DNA of 47,083 nucleotides from positions 1-47,083 of the forward strand of contig CAJQNF010000082.1 of the NCBI GenBank assembly GCA_905479625.1, written 5' to 3'. Under the pieces are notes generated by a model that was given only the letters and a program-made list of their open reading frames with translations, made no database searches and was not told the DNA's origin. The position numbers were made by a program, and so were the translations under genes. The stretch is from an uncultured Flavobacteriaceae bacterium. GTDB taxonomy: Bacteria; Bacteroidota; Bacteroidia; Flavobacteriales; Flavobacteriaceae. Below are positions 32,225 through 41,751 of this stretch, in pieces; the stretch's first letter is position 1; each line of letters begins with the position of its first letter.

Positions 32225-33199
32225 TTAAACTTGAATAATCAATTTTCCTTTCACCTTTCTATTGGTCATTTCTTCTAAGGCCTTTGATGTTTCGGCCAAA
32301 TCATATACGGCATGAATATGGGGTTTCAATTTTCCCTCAGAATGCCATTGCATCAGCGTCCTGGTATTCTGCATGTTTGCCTTGGGGTTTTTCATCGCAA
32401 ATGCACCCCAAAATACACCAACAACTGATCCTCCTTTTAACAAAGGAATGTTCAGTGGAATTTTAGGTATATCTCCAGTGGCAAAACCAACCACCAAAAA
32501 TCTGCCATTCCATGCGATACCTCTTAAGGCAGCTTCGGAATAAATCCCTCCAACAGGATCATAAACGACGTCTACCCCTTTCCCTTCAGTCATTTCTTTT
32601 ATGGTCGTTTTTAAATCTTGTCTGGTATAATTAATAATTTCATCTGCACCATATGCTTTACATAATGCCAACTTTTCATCCGTTGATGCAGCCGCAATTA
32701 CTTTGGCTCCAATCAATTTACCCAACTCTACTGCTGCAAGTCCTACGCCGCCAGAAGCACCTAACACCAATAATGTCTCTCCTTTAACTAAATGGCCTCT
32801 ATCTTTTAAGGCATGATATGAAGTACCATAAGCCATCAAAAAAGATGCGGCAATAGGAAAGTCCATTTTTGGAGGTTTGGGAAAACAAGCGCTCGCCGGT
32901 ACCAAAACTTCTTCAGCCAATCCACCATGCGCAACAAAACCAAAAACTTCCTGACCTACTTTTAAGTGAGATACTTGATCTCCTATTTCCTTTACAATAC
33001 CGGCAACGTCACTACCCGGAGTAAATGGTAATTCTGGTTTAAATTGATACAATCCTTGAATGATAAGGGTATCAGGAAAATTAAGACCACAAGCTTTAAC
33101 CTCCACTAAAACCTCTTTTGCTTTTGGTTTTAGATTGTCAATTTCTTCAAGAACTAAAGAAGATGGCGGACCATATGCTTTACATCGTATTGCTTTCAT
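32225..33199 (-). CDS. NADPH:quinone oxidoreductase-like MDR enzyme
   Basis: 324 residues, MDR fold without the structural zinc motif of alcohol dehydrogenases. The N-terminal catalytic domain has GLNFPDTLIIQGLYQ and TPGSDVAG; the coenzyme-binding motif is GASGGVGLAAVELGKLIGA (about 147-165). Y-x-x-S and the C-terminal VKGKLIIQV are typical of QorA. It reduces enones or quinones with NADPH. Its start overlaps the upstream MDR gene stop (TAATG). The two reductases side by side suggest work on alpha,beta-unsaturated carbonyl compounds. Confidence 0.85.
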   Translation of the reverse strand: MKAIRCKAYGPPSSLVLEEIDNLKPKAKEVLVEVKACGLNFPDTLIIQGLYQFKPELPFTPGSDVAGIVKEIGDQVSHLKVGQEVFGFVAHGGLAEEVLVPASACFPKPPKMDFPIAASFLMAYGTSYHALKDRGHLVKGETLLVLGASGGVGLAAVELGKLIGAKVIAAASTDEKLALCKAYGADEIINYTRQDLKTTIKEMTEGKGVDVVYDPVGGIYSEAALRGIAWNGRFLVVGFATGDIPKIPLNIPLLKGGSVVGVFWGAFAMKNPKANMQNTRTLMQWHSEGKLKPHIHAVYDLAETSKALEEMTNRKVKGKLIIQV

Positions 33200-34203
33200 T
33201 AGTCTTCAATCACTTTTAACACTAGTTTTCCCATTTTGTCTCCTGAAAAAAGTCGATTATAGGTTTCTGGAAAGTTCTCAATTCCTTTATACACATCCTC
33301 ACGGCTTTTGAGTTTTCCTTGTGCCATCCAGCCACCTAAAATTTGAGCACCTTCCTTGTATCTTTCCGCATAATCAAAAACAACCATACCAGTCATACTG
33401 GCCCTATTGACCAACAACGACAGGTAATTACTCGGTCCCTTTACATTGGTTTTATTATTGTATTGCGAAATCGCTCCGCAAATTACGATACGGGCATGCA
33501 TCCGTAAACGGGTCAAAGCAATATCTAAAATTTCTCCGCCAACATTATCAAAATAAACATCGATTCCCTTCGGACATTCCTCTTTAAATCTTGTCGCTAC
33601 ATTTTCATTTTTATAATCGATGCAAGCATCAAAACCCAATTCTTCGACTACATATTTACATTTCTCTGGGCCACCTGCGATTCCAACTACTTTGCAACCT
33701 TTTATTTTGGCTACTTGTCCTACTATACTACCTACGGCACCTGCTGCACCTGAAACCAAAACGGTTTCACCTTCTTTTATCTTCCCTACTTCAGTAATTC
33801 CAAAATAAGCAGTCATACCCGGCATTCCTAAAGTACCAATATACATGGGTAATGGAGCTAATTTAGGGTCTACCTGATAGTAACCCTTTCCGTCGGTAAC
33901 GGCATATTGCTGAACCCCGCCTGTACCCGCAACATACTGCCCTACTTCAAATCTTGGATTTTTTGAAGCAACAACTTCGCCAACTGAACCTGCCCTCATA
34001 ACCGAACCGATTTCCATTGGAGCTATATAAGATTTTCCTTCGTTCATCCAACCGCGCATAGCAGGGTCTAAGGACACATAGTGCTGTTTTACCAATAGTT
34101 GACCTTCACTGATTTCAGGGATAGGGTTCGTTTCTAATGACCAGGTAGACGCATCAGCATCCCCTTTTGGTCTTTTTACAAATAAAAGTTGTTTGTTCAT
34201 CAT
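33199..34203 (-). CDS. PTGR1/CurA-like alkenal/enone reductase
   Basis: 334 residues, MDR superfamily, close to the leukotriene B4 12-hydroxydehydrogenase / prostaglandin reductase group: an N-terminus with LVKQHYVSLDPAMRGWMNEGKSY, SVMRAGSVGEVVAS and the coenzyme loop VSGAAGAVGSIVGQVAK (about 148-165). These NADPH enzymes reduce the double bond of 2-alkenals and enones, including lipid peroxidation products. Start codons in tandem (MM) at 34203. It follows the isomerase gene by 16 bases. Confidence 0.87.
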   Translation of the reverse strand: MMNKQLLFVKRPKGDADASTWSLETNPIPEISEGQLLVKQHYVSLDPAMRGWMNEGKSYIAPMEIGSVMRAGSVGEVVASKNPRFEVGQYVAGTGGVQQYAVTDGKGYYQVDPKLAPLPMYIGTLGMPGMTAYFGITEVGKIKEGETVLVSGAAGAVGSIVGQVAKIKGCKVVGIAGGPEKCKYVVEELGFDACIDYKNENVATRFKEECPKGIDVYFDNVGGEILDIALTRLRMHARIVICGAISQYNNKTNVKGPSNYLSLLVNRASMTGMVVFDYAERYKEGAQILGGWMAQGKLKSREDVYKGIENFPETYNRLFSGDKMGKLVLKVIED

Positions 34204-34219
34204 ATTTTATATCTGTGTT

Positions 34220-34993
34220 TTATGTATTTTTTTTACCCGAAAAGCTTTCTACATAGGCTTTCATCTTCGCTCTGATTTCAGGTTTCCACCAAAGCTCTGA
34301 TGCCTCCTTTAGAGAGTTTTCAGCCTTTAAATCTAATTTATCCCAAAGCTCTTTTCTTAATTTACATTTCGTATTTATCAAAATTTCCTGGTCTGCTCTC
34401 ATGTAGATTTTCATCTGTTTTTCAGCTCGTTCCAAAACATTTTCAAGCGGTACTAGTTCGTCTATCAATCCGGCAGACAACGCCTCTTTTCCGGAAAGTA
34501 ATTTTCCTTCCAATATATATCTGCTGGCCAATCCGTCTCCCATCCAAAAGGCATAGATTTCGGTTAGGTTTTGACTGATTTGAATATTTACCGCAACTTC
34601 ATTCAAACCAATAACATATTTATCGCCCTCAGCCATATAGCGATTATCACTTGTTACAGCTAATACGCAGCCTCCAGCCGGTGAATGTCCTGTAATGGAT
34701 GAAATGAAAGGTTTCTTAAATTGTACCAGTTCTAAATATAATGCCCCGAATGAAGTAAAGAAATGACGAATTTGATCCTTGTCATATTGAAACAATTCAA
34801 TCAAGTCAAGTCCTGCAGAAAAATAATGAGGTTTTCCCGTTAGAATAACGCCTTTAACAGCATCATTCTTTCCTAAATTGGAGAAAGTTTCTCTAAGCTC
34901 TTGTACCATTTCAAAATTGATAGCGTTTACCTTGCCTCGGTTCAATTGAACAATGGCATACTCCTCTTTGTAAATAACTTCTATTGTTTTCAT
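34220..34993 (-). CDS. Crotonase-family enoyl-CoA delta-isomerase (ECI1-like)
   Basis: 257 residues, crotonase fold. The oxyanion-hole segments are FSAGLDLIEL (about 62-71) and SSITGHSPAGGCVLAVTSDNRYM; GxSPAGGC followed by IGLNEVAVNI is the signature of mitochondrial-type delta3,delta2-enoyl-CoA isomerases, with Glu of GLNE as the likely catalytic acid/base. It moves a cis-3 or trans-3 double bond to trans-2 so that unsaturated acyl-CoA can enter beta-oxidation. General hydratase activity is less likely because only one catalytic Glu is seen. Confidence 0.8.
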   Translation of the reverse strand: MKTIEVIYKEEYAIVQLNRGKVNAINFEMVQELRETFSNLGKNDAVKGVILTGKPHYFSAGLDLIELFQYDKDQIRHFFTSFGALYLELVQFKKPFISSITGHSPAGGCVLAVTSDNRYMAEGDKYVIGLNEVAVNIQISQNLTEIYAFWMGDGLASRYILEGKLLSGKEALSAGLIDELVPLENVLERAEKQMKIYMRADQEILINTKCKLRKELWDKLDLKAENSLKEASELWWKPEIRAKMKAYVESFSGKKNT

Positions 34994-34999
34994 ATCTTT

Positions 35000-35755
35000 T
35001 TATAAGGATATCCCTCCGTCTAATGTTAGTGTTTGGCCGGTTATAAATTTTGAACTGTCGGAAGCCAACCAACAGATTCCCTCTGCAATTTCCTCTGCTT
35101 CACCGAATCTTCCCATCGGAATATATCTTTTAAGTATATCGCCCATATCATCTCGTGAAGAAAGCAATTGACTCAACAGAGCCGAATGGGTATACCCGGG
35201 ACAAACTGCGTTTATTCGAATATTCTTATGACCGTATTCTAAAGCGGCTGATTTGGTCATACCAACCACTGCGAACTTACTTGCACTATAAGAAAGATTA
35301 TTTGTTGAGGCTTTTAATCCAGCCAAAGAGGCAACATTTACGATAGCACCATAGCCTTGTTTTGTCATTTGTAACAGTGCGACCTGCATACAATAAAAAA
35401 CACCGGTTTGATTCACCGCAATTACATTATGCCAGTCATCATGAGTGTGCTCTGCTGTTTTCTTTTGATTTGCTCCACCAATACCTGCATTGTTTACCAT
35501 AATATCAAGTTTGCCAAACTCTGCAACCGTGTTGGTTACAAGGGTCTCAACGTCTTCGAAAATTGTAACATCGGTTTTGACAGCAGATGCCATACCTCCA
35601 GCTTCTTTGACTTGGTGAGCAATTTTTTGGGCATTTTTTAAATTTAAATCTGAAACAACCACTCTTGCTCCTTGTTTCCCAAAAAGTTTGGCAGTGGCAG
35701 CGCCTATTCCGCTTCCTGCTCCTGTTATGATCACTATTTTATCTTTTAGGCTCAT
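35000..35755 (-). CDS. SDR-family oxidoreductase
   Basis: 251 residues with TGAGSGIGAATAKLFG (about 11-26), NNAGIGG, catalytic NVASLAG..YSASKFAV (Tyr-x3-Lys) and PGYTHSALL. The C-terminal ITGQTLTLDGG is standard. Likely a 3-hydroxyacyl-CoA or secondary alcohol dehydrogenase, substrate unknown. It follows a 117-base gap after the phosphotransferase and lies 6 bases from the isomerase. It is one of three SDR genes in this operon, which suggests a substrate with several oxygen functions. Confidence 0.83.
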   Translation of the reverse strand: MSLKDKIVIITGAGSGIGAATAKLFGKQGARVVVSDLNLKNAQKIAHQVKEAGGMASAVKTDVTIFEDVETLVTNTVAEFGKLDIMVNNAGIGGANQKKTAEHTHDDWHNVIAVNQTGVFYCMQVALLQMTKQGYGAIVNVASLAGLKASTNNLSYSASKFAVVGMTKSAALEYGHKNIRINAVCPGYTHSALLSQLLSSRDDMGDILKRYIPMGRFGEAEEIAEGICWLASDSSKFITGQTLTLDGGISL

Positions 35756-35872
35756 CTGTTTTGTTTTTTCAAATTAGGTTTCACAATAAATCAATCTTGT
35801 ATATTCTCAGACCTGGACGCTTAAATGAGAGGTGTTCTTTATTCATTTTTAAATAGGATTCAGACATAAGAC

Positions 35873-36940
35873 CTAAAATAAATGATCGATTTGTTTTTTT
35901 TGAATTGCCTGCCATGCGGTATTGCAACATAATGCTGACGCTTTATTCAAATGAGCAAACTTAGGGTCTTTTGTATGACCATGTTTAAAGCGATAGTATA
36001 TCTGTTGGGCAATTACAGCTATTTTAAAAAGTCCATAGGCATAGTAGAAAACCAAATTATCTATATTCCGCCCACTCTTTAAGGCATACTGCTGAACGAC
36101 ATCCGTTCGTGAAGGGTTCCCTTCCATAACAGTGGGTGACTGTAAGCCTTGTTTCATAAAATCCGGGTCAGTCGCAGTTGTCCAATAGCCTAAAGACGTG
36201 CCTAAATCCATAAGAGGGTCACCCAGAGTGCACATCTCCCAGTCCAGGACAGCCGTAATTTCGTTCCATGAATCATCCTTAAAAACTACATTATCATACT
36301 TAAAATCATTATGGATAATAGTATGATCATAGTGTTTCGGCTGGTTTTCCTGCATCCATGCCATCACCTTTACAGCCGCAGGTACATCATCGGTTGCAGC
36401 CGCTAGATATTGCTTTCCCCAATTCGTAACTTGTCGTTCTACATAGCCTTCCGGACGTCCTAAATCTTCCAATCCTGCAGCGCTGTAATCTATTTTATGA
36501 AAGGCTACAAAAGTATCTAACCAAGTATTTGAAATTGTTTTGAATTCATCTGGAGAAATCTGACTTTTTTGTGCCTCTCTTGCCGTTAAAATCTCTCCAG
36601 AGACCTTACTCATGATATAAAAAGGAGCTCCTATGATATCTGTATCTTCCGAAAATGCAAAAGCTTTTGGCGTCTTGTCAAATATAGAATTCAGGTTAAG
36701 AATCACCTTGTATTCCCTGCCCATATCATGCCCGCGTTTTGGAGCAGCAAATGGAGGGCGTCTTAAAACATACTCCTTATCTTCAATGTTCAAAAGATAG
36801 GTGAGGTTTGAAAATCCATTAGAAAATTGACTAACAGTCAGTCCACTATCGGTTCTTGCAATCAAGCCATGATCTTGAAGGAATATCTTTAGTGAGACCT
36901 CATTTAGTTCTTCGCCTTCTCTTACAGGTTTTATGTTCAT
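35873..36940 (-). CDS. APH-family phosphotransferase, ACAD10/11-kinase/LvaA-like
   Basis: 355 residues of the aminoglycoside/choline-kinase-like fold. An N-terminal SQFSNGFSNLTYLL loop resembles the phosphate-binding loop, and the catalytic Brenner motif is HNDFKYDN (His210, Asp212, Asn217), followed by metal-binding VLDWEMCTLGDPLMDLG (Asp233). In the ACAD10/ACAD11 proteins and in LvaA of the levulinate pathway, such kinases phosphorylate the 4-hydroxyl of 4-hydroxyacyl-CoA so it can be eliminated. The following acyl-CoA dehydrogenase gene, 33 bases apart in the same operon, is the partner domain in ACAD10/11, here encoded separately. Confidence 0.83.
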   Translation of the reverse strand: MNIKPVREGEELNEVSLKIFLQDHGLIARTDSGLTVSQFSNGFSNLTYLLNIEDKEYVLRRPPFAAPKRGHDMGREYKVILNLNSIFDKTPKAFAFSEDTDIIGAPFYIMSKVSGEILTAREAQKSQISPDEFKTISNTWLDTFVAFHKIDYSAAGLEDLGRPEGYVERQVTNWGKQYLAAATDDVPAAVKVMAWMQENQPKHYDHTIIHNDFKYDNVVFKDDSWNEITAVLDWEMCTLGDPLMDLGTSLGYWTTATDPDFMKQGLQSPTVMEGNPSRTDVVQQYALKSGRNIDNLVFYYAYGLFKIAVIAQQIYYRFKHGHTKDPKFAHLNKASALCCNTAWQAIQKKQIDHLF

Positions 36941-36973
36941 TTGTTTTTAGTCACTTTTATATTTCTAACTTCC

Positions 36974-38185
36974 TTAAGCATATTTTTTAATAATACTTTT
37001 TCCTAATTGACTCATATGCACCTCATCAGGGCCGTCGGCTAGTCTAAGCATTCTTGCTGCAGCAAAAAAGTGGGCCAGAGGTGTATCGCTCGATACTCCC
37101 AAACCTCCTAAAACTTGGATCGCTTTATCCACCACCCCTAAAGTCATATTCGGTGTAACAATCTTAATCATGGCTATGAGATCTTTTGCATCTTTGTTCC
37201 CGAGTCTATCCATTTTATCGGCTGCTGAAAGCACCAATAAACGCGTTTGTTCTATCTCGCATGCAGAAATGGCAATATCTTGTCTAATACTGCTATAAGT
37301 GTCTAAAGTCCTTCCAAAAGGTTTGCGTCTTGTTGTGCGTTCGGCCATGATTTCTAACGAACGTTGTGCCATGCCAATCAGTCGCATACAATGATGAATT
37401 CTACCAGGACCTAAGCGCCCCTGGGCAATAGCGAAACCTTGACCTTCACCAACCAATAAGTTTTCCTTGGGAACCCGAACATTGTCTAAAATTATTTCTG
37501 CATGCCCTTCCGGGGAATCTTGATAACCGAATACTGTTAAGGGTCTTACAATTTTTAATCCTGGCGTATCCATCGGAACCAAAATCATACTTTGCTGAAG
37601 GTGTCTTGGGGCATCAAAATCCGTCTTCCCCATGACAATAGCAATCTTGCAATTAGGATCCATTGCACCGGAAGACCACCATTTTTTTCCATTAATGATA
37701 TACCCATCTCCATCGGCAACTATAGCCGTTTCAATATTGGTTGCATCAGATGAAGCAACATCTGGCTCTGTCATCAAGAAGGCAGAACGAATATCCCCAT
37801 TCATCAATAGCTTCAGCCACTTTTCTTGTTGTTGAGGAGTCCCGTATTTTGCCAACACTTCCATATTACCAGTATCCGGGGCACTGCAATTAAAAACTTC
37901 TGAGGACCATAAAATACGACCCATAATTTCAGCCAAAGGAGCGTAATCCATATTTGTCAATCCAGGACTTAAATCACCATAAGACTTTGGAAGAAACAGA
38001 TTCCATAATCCTTCATCCTTTGCTTTTTGCTTTAGTGCTTCCAAACCAGGCCATTTTTTCCAGGCGTTTTCCGGATTTTGATGAAATGCCTTTACTTCCT
38101 CTTCTATTGGAGAGATATGCTTTGAAATAAATTGCTTTAGTTTCTCCTGAAGAGCTACTGATTTTTCACTGTATTTGAAGTTCAT
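36974..38185 (-). CDS. Acyl-CoA dehydrogenase family protein, ACAD10/11/LvaC-like
   Basis: 403 residues: helical N-terminal domain, beta domain with [18 protein letters not shown] and [10 protein letters not shown]-terminal FAD helical domain with [58 protein letters not shown] sequences of the ACAD10/11 type share this WxSGAxDP signature and lack a separate Glu catalytic base at the usual place. It probably carries out the FAD-assisted elimination of phosphate from 4-phosphoacyl-CoA, or oxidises an unusual acyl-CoA. It lies next to the phosphotransferase gene, its presumed partner. Confidence 0.85.
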   Translation of the reverse strand: MNFKYSEKSVALQEKLKQFISKHISPIEEEVKAFHQNPENAWKKWPGLEALKQKAKDEGLWNLFLPKSYGDLSPGLTNMDYAPLAEIMGRILWSSEVFNCSAPDTGNMEVLAKYGTPQQQEKWLKLLMNGDIRSAFLMTEPDVASSDATNIETAIVADGDGYIINGKKWWSSGAMDPNCKIAIVMGKTDFDAPRHLQQSMILVPMDTPGLKIVRPLTVFGYQDSPEGHAEIILDNVRVPKENLLVGEGQGFAIAQGRLGPGRIHHCMRLIGMAQRSLEIMAERTTRRKPFGRTLDTYSSIRQDIAISACEIEQTRLLVLSAADKMDRLGNKDAKDLIAMIKIVTPNMTLGVVDKAIQVLGGLGVSSDTPLAHFFAAARMLRLADGPDEVHMSQLGKSIIKKYA

Positions 38186-38291
38186 ACTATATAATTCAAA
38201 ATTATTTTAATTCCTCTTCTCTTTTAAATGAGGGGAATGAATTCCGTTTCGGAAAAGCCTTCAAGTATTATCCAGGAGCTTATTGCAACCC

Positions 38292-39068
38292 TTATCCTGA
38301 AATTAAATAGCCCCCGTCTGCGGCATACACACCTCCGGTCATATAAGATCCTGCATCCGAAGCCAAGAGCATTACAACACCCGCCATCTCTTCCGGTTCT
38401 GCCACTCTTTTTAAGGGCACGACAGCCGTGTAACCAGCAACCAATTTTTCATTTGACCAAAGCGCTTCACTAAACTTGGTTTTAATGAGACCAGGGCAGA
38501 TAACGTTTGAACGAATACCGTAGCGACCCCATTCTTTTGCCTGGTTTTTAGTCAGCATAATTAAAGCAGATTTCGTCACACTATACAAGCCTAGTTGGAA
38601 GCCCGGATGAATACCTTCAACAGAAGCTATATTGATAATACTGCCACTGCCTTGCTCCTTCATATGTGGATGTACTAAATTGGAAAGTAGCCAAGGGGCC
38701 TTCACATTTACATTCATGATTTTATCAAAAACTTCTTCATTTGAGGTCTCTAAAGGGCCGTAAAAAGGATTGATTGCCGCATTGTTTACCAGAATATCTA
38801 TTTGACCAAACCTCTCTATCGTTTTTGTAACTAAAGTTTTACGTTGTTCTGTATCCCCAATATGGCAGGCGATCCCAATGGCTTCTAAACCTGCATTATT
38901 GAATTCATCAGCTACTGCGTCAACTGCGTCTTGTTTTCGACTACTGATAACGACTTTAGCCCCATTCTCTGCCAAGCCTCTTGCAATCGACAAGCCGATA
39001 CCTTTACTGGAGCCTGTTACAATTGCCACTTTTCCCGTAAGGTCAAACTTTTGTTTTATGCTCTTCAT
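38292..39068 (-). CDS. SDR-family oxidoreductase
   Basis: 258 residues. TGSSKGIGLSIARGLAENGA (about 18-38), NNAAINP, INIASVEG..YSVTKSAL and CPGLIKTKFSEALW give a complete classical SDR. It is closest by eye to DHRS4-like ketoreductases and glucose/3-ketoacyl dehydrogenases; substrate is not determined. It follows the large acyl-CoA dehydrogenase gene by 77 bases, in the same orientation. Confidence 0.83.
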   Translation of the reverse strand: MKSIKQKFDLTGKVAIVTGSSKGIGLSIARGLAENGAKVVISSRKQDAVDAVADEFNNAGLEAIGIACHIGDTEQRKTLVTKTIERFGQIDILVNNAAINPFYGPLETSNEEVFDKIMNVNVKAPWLLSNLVHPHMKEQGSGSIINIASVEGIHPGFQLGLYSVTKSALIMLTKNQAKEWGRYGIRSNVICPGLIKTKFSEALWSNEKLVAGYTAVVPLKRVAEPEEMAGVVMLLASDAGSYMTGGVYAADGGYLISG

Positions 39069-39145
39069 ATATGTTTTTCTTATTTATATGCCACTAAGAG
39101 ATCCTATCTTTTTTTAAAGAGAAGATCTTTTCAATTTAATATAGT

Positions 39146-40960
39146 TTATGCAAAAACTTTTTTATCAGTTCCTATGGTTAAGGCTTGCTTATCGTCCATT
39201 AGGATTTCTGCTAATCCCGTTGTTTTTGGAAGTTCGTATTTGAAATAAAATTCCATCGCATGGATCTTACTTTCGTAGAAATCTGTACTGTTTTCTGAAC
39301 TTCCTGTTACTAAGGCATTTTGCGCCTCTCGCGCCATATCTAACCACAACCATCCCATTACTATATTGCTGAAAAATTCCATAAACGGAGTAGCATCTGC
39401 CAAGAAGCGTTGATAATCACCTTTCATTGCGAAGCCCATCAAAGATGCTAATACTTGTTTTGTCAACTCTAATTTAGTTTCCAATTTTTGCGCATAAGGA
39501 GCCAAGGATTGAATAGACATACTCGCTTTGATGGAATTCGTGATTTCCTTGGATAATAACTGCAAAGCTTTCCCATTCTCCATGGTAACTTTTCTACCCA
39601 GTAAATCTTGGGACTGAATACCCGTTGTTCCTTCATAAATGGCAAATATTCGAATATCTCTCAAATACTGTTGTAAAATATAATCAGAGCAGAAACCATA
39701 TCCTCCTAAAACCTGAACACCATTATCTACCGCCATCTTGCCCATTTCAGATGGATAAGTCTTTACTACCGGAGTCATTATTTCTAAAAGTAATCGGTAC
39801 TTTTCACGTTCATCGGCATCCGCACAAGCTATCGAAAGGTCATGGTATTTAGCTGTCAAAAGGACAAGACTTAGAGAACCTTCAGAAATTACTTTTTGCA
39901 GCAATAACATTCTCCTTACATCAGGGTGGTTGATGATCAATGTCTGTTCTTGATTCGCATCTTTCTTACCTGAATTTGTCAACTGACGGCCCTGTGGTCT
40001 TTCTTTGGCATAGTTTAAAGAAGCCTGATAGGCGGCTGTAGCAATCGCAGCTGCACCTCTGCCCACTCCAATTCTTGCACCGTTCATCATTAAAAACATA
40101 TATTTCAACCCTTGATTGGCCTCACCTACAAGCCAACCTTTACAATCTGCTGCATCGCCAAAAAACAAATGTGTTGTACAATATCCCTTCTGACCCATTT
40201 TCTGAAAATCAGCTACTGTTGTGACATCATTGGGAATCAATCCACCTGTTTCTGTTGGTCTGTTTTTTGGAACAACAAATAATGAAATTCCTTTTGTACC
40301 TGCCGGAGCGCCCTTAATTCGGGCCAAAACCAAATGAACGATATTTTCGGCACCTTGGTAGTCACCACCGGAGATAAATATTTTTTGCCCGTGAATTTTA
40401 TAATAATCTCCCTCAGAAGTTGCAGAAGTCACAATATCAGACAGTGAACTACCTGCATCCGGTTCGGTCAAACACATGGTTCCACCCCACTGACCAGTTA
40501 GCATATTTGGAACATAGGCATCCTTCAATTCCTGACTCGCAAAATGGCTGATAAGTTCAGCGGCGCCCACTGTCAAACCGATATAACCCGGCATATGATT
40601 ATTCGCGGCATCTTGAATAAAAGCAGATGCATGCGATACCATCCCCGGCAATTGTAAGCCACCATCCTCGTATGAAAAAGACCCGGCAATAAAACCCATT
40701 TCACCGCCTGCCTTCATAAATTTTGTCACCTGTGGATGTACTATAATCTCTCCATTTTTAAAATGTGCAGGATTTTCATCCATCTCTCTGAAGTAAGGAA
40801 ATAACTCTTTATCAGAGAAATCTTTTACCGAATTGACCAAAAGCTCTATCGATTCTTTATCATAGTCTGCATAGCGTTCTTGATCTAGTACTTCTTGTAC
40901 ATCGTGTACATTATACAACAGAAATTTCAGAGTTTCGATATCTACATATTGATTTGCCAT
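39146..40960 (-). CDS. Long acyl-CoA dehydrogenase with C-terminal extension (FadE/DmdC-type)
   Basis: 604 residues, longer than ordinary ACADs (about 380) because of an extra helical C-terminal domain of about 130 residues (after about 470). Core motifs include GGTMCLTEPDAGSSLSDI (FAD/substrate loop), KIFISGGDYQGAENIVHLVLAR, VQVLGGYGFCSDYILQQYLRD and FAIYEGTTGIQSQDLLGRK with the catalytic Glu in YEGT. It oxidises acyl-CoA to trans-2-enoyl-CoA, giving electrons to ETF. It heads the ten-gene leftward operon (to 31004). Confidence 0.9.
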   Translation of the reverse strand: MANQYVDIETLKFLLYNVHDVQEVLDQERYADYDKESIELLVNSVKDFSDKELFPYFREMDENPAHFKNGEIIVHPQVTKFMKAGGEMGFIAGSFSYEDGGLQLPGMVSHASAFIQDAANNHMPGYIGLTVGAAELISHFASQELKDAYVPNMLTGQWGGTMCLTEPDAGSSLSDIVTSATSEGDYYKIHGQKIFISGGDYQGAENIVHLVLARIKGAPAGTKGISLFVVPKNRPTETGGLIPNDVTTVADFQKMGQKGYCTTHLFFGDAADCKGWLVGEANQGLKYMFLMMNGARIGVGRGAAAIATAAYQASLNYAKERPQGRQLTNSGKKDANQEQTLIINHPDVRRMLLLQKVISEGSLSLVLLTAKYHDLSIACADADEREKYRLLLEIMTPVVKTYPSEMGKMAVDNGVQVLGGYGFCSDYILQQYLRDIRIFAIYEGTTGIQSQDLLGRKVTMENGKALQLLSKEITNSIKASMSIQSLAPYAQKLETKLELTKQVLASLMGFAMKGDYQRFLADATPFMEFFSNIVMGWLWLDMAREAQNALVTGSSENSTDFYESKIHAMEFYFKYELPKTTGLAEILMDDKQALTIGTDKKVFA

Positions 40961-41325
40961 AGGTCATTTTTAAGGAGCTTAAAGATAGCAGAAAATTTCC
41001 CCATATTCATTAAACTGATTTAATTAAACCTATTTTAAGAACACAGAACTGGTCAAAACATTGATATTGGTGAGAACCATAAGAGGATTTCAAAAACAAA
41101 ATGTTTATCCTGAACAAAACACTCATTAAAATTGCTTGTCAACTCGGTTTTAAATACACATGGCATTTTAGCCGATTGTTAAACAGGAAACCCATTAAAA
41201 AAGATTGGCGAAAAAGTAGAGAATATGTCCGGAAAACATTTGGGTGCTAAAGACTTTTATCAATTTTATTCTGGTAAATTATGAGTAGTTGAACCGTATG
41301 AGATCACGCTGACTACTCTTTTACA
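40961..41325. other. 365-base gap between the acyl-CoA operon and the haem lipoprotein
   Basis: No recognisable RNA, terminator or promoter consensus was seen here apart from one short reading frame, listed separately. The DNA is AT-rich and does not repeat sequence elsewhere in the window as far as I could see. Confidence 0.5.
41101..41250 (+). CDS. Possible small basic protein of 49 residues
   Basis: An ATG at 41101 opens a frame of 49 codons (MFILNKTLIKIACQLGFKY at the start, REYVRKTFGC at the end), below the length normally scored as a gene. A stop lies seven codons upstream of the ATG, and a purine-rich AGAGGA is about 15 bases upstream. The peptide is basic and mildly hydrophobic. It could be a real small protein or a fragment of a lost gene; no family is recognised. 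Confidence 0.3.
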   Translation: MFILNKTLIKIACQLGFKYTWHFSRLLNRKPIKKDWRKSREYVRKTFGC

Positions 41326-41751
41326 CTAGTGAATAAGCAGTTTCTTGATTTTAGGAATTGGCCCTATACATCTTGTTTCATGACAGGAGATACACAAATT
41401 AACCGATTTATTGAAATGATACAAGGTTGAATCTGACTTAGTAGAAAATACAGCTTTTTGAGCATCTATAAATTGTTCTGCTATTGTATCAAATTCCTTA
41501 TCTCTTTCAGACGGATCAGTCAAAACCGCCTTATGAATTAATAAAAACTCTTCCGGGAAGGCTGATAAACTATCTTTATTAATAATTTGTGCCCTTGCAG
41601 CTTTATTAAATTCATACATGCCACGCATCAGCAAAGCCATTTCTGAAGCTTCATACATAATAGGTGCTTCCTCAATTTTCACTTCTTTTTTATTTGTGTC
41701 ACAAGATGCCATCAAATAAAGCAATGCAAAAAAATAGGCTATTTTATACAT
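41326..41751 (-). CDS. Haem c lipoprotein with four-helix-like body
   Basis: 141 residues. The lipoprotein signal ends in LMASC (Cys17). A single haem c motif CISCH (Cys120, Cys123, His124) lies near the C-terminus, after helical segments that begin with MYEASEMALLMRGMYEFNK. A C-terminal CxxCH after a helical body is the layout of class II cytochromes c (cytochrome c'/c556), and Met38 or Met42 could be the sixth ligand. It should be a membrane-anchored periplasmic electron carrier or gas-binding protein. Its ATG overlaps the stop of the upstream DUF4920 gene (TAATG). Confidence 0.75.
   Translation of the reverse strand: MYKIAYFFALLYLMASCDTNKKEVKIEEAPIMYEASEMALLMRGMYEFNKAARAQIINKDSLSAFPEEFLLIHKAVLTDPSERDKEFDTIAEQFIDAQKAVFSTKSDSTLYHFNKSVNLCISCHETRCIGPIPKIKKLLIH

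Noticed and set aside
38197-38204. TAATTTTG on the minus strand as an internal promoter of the acyl-CoA operon
   Set aside because: The motif fits TAnnTTTG but has no -33 partner, and such matches are frequent by chance in AT-rich DNA.
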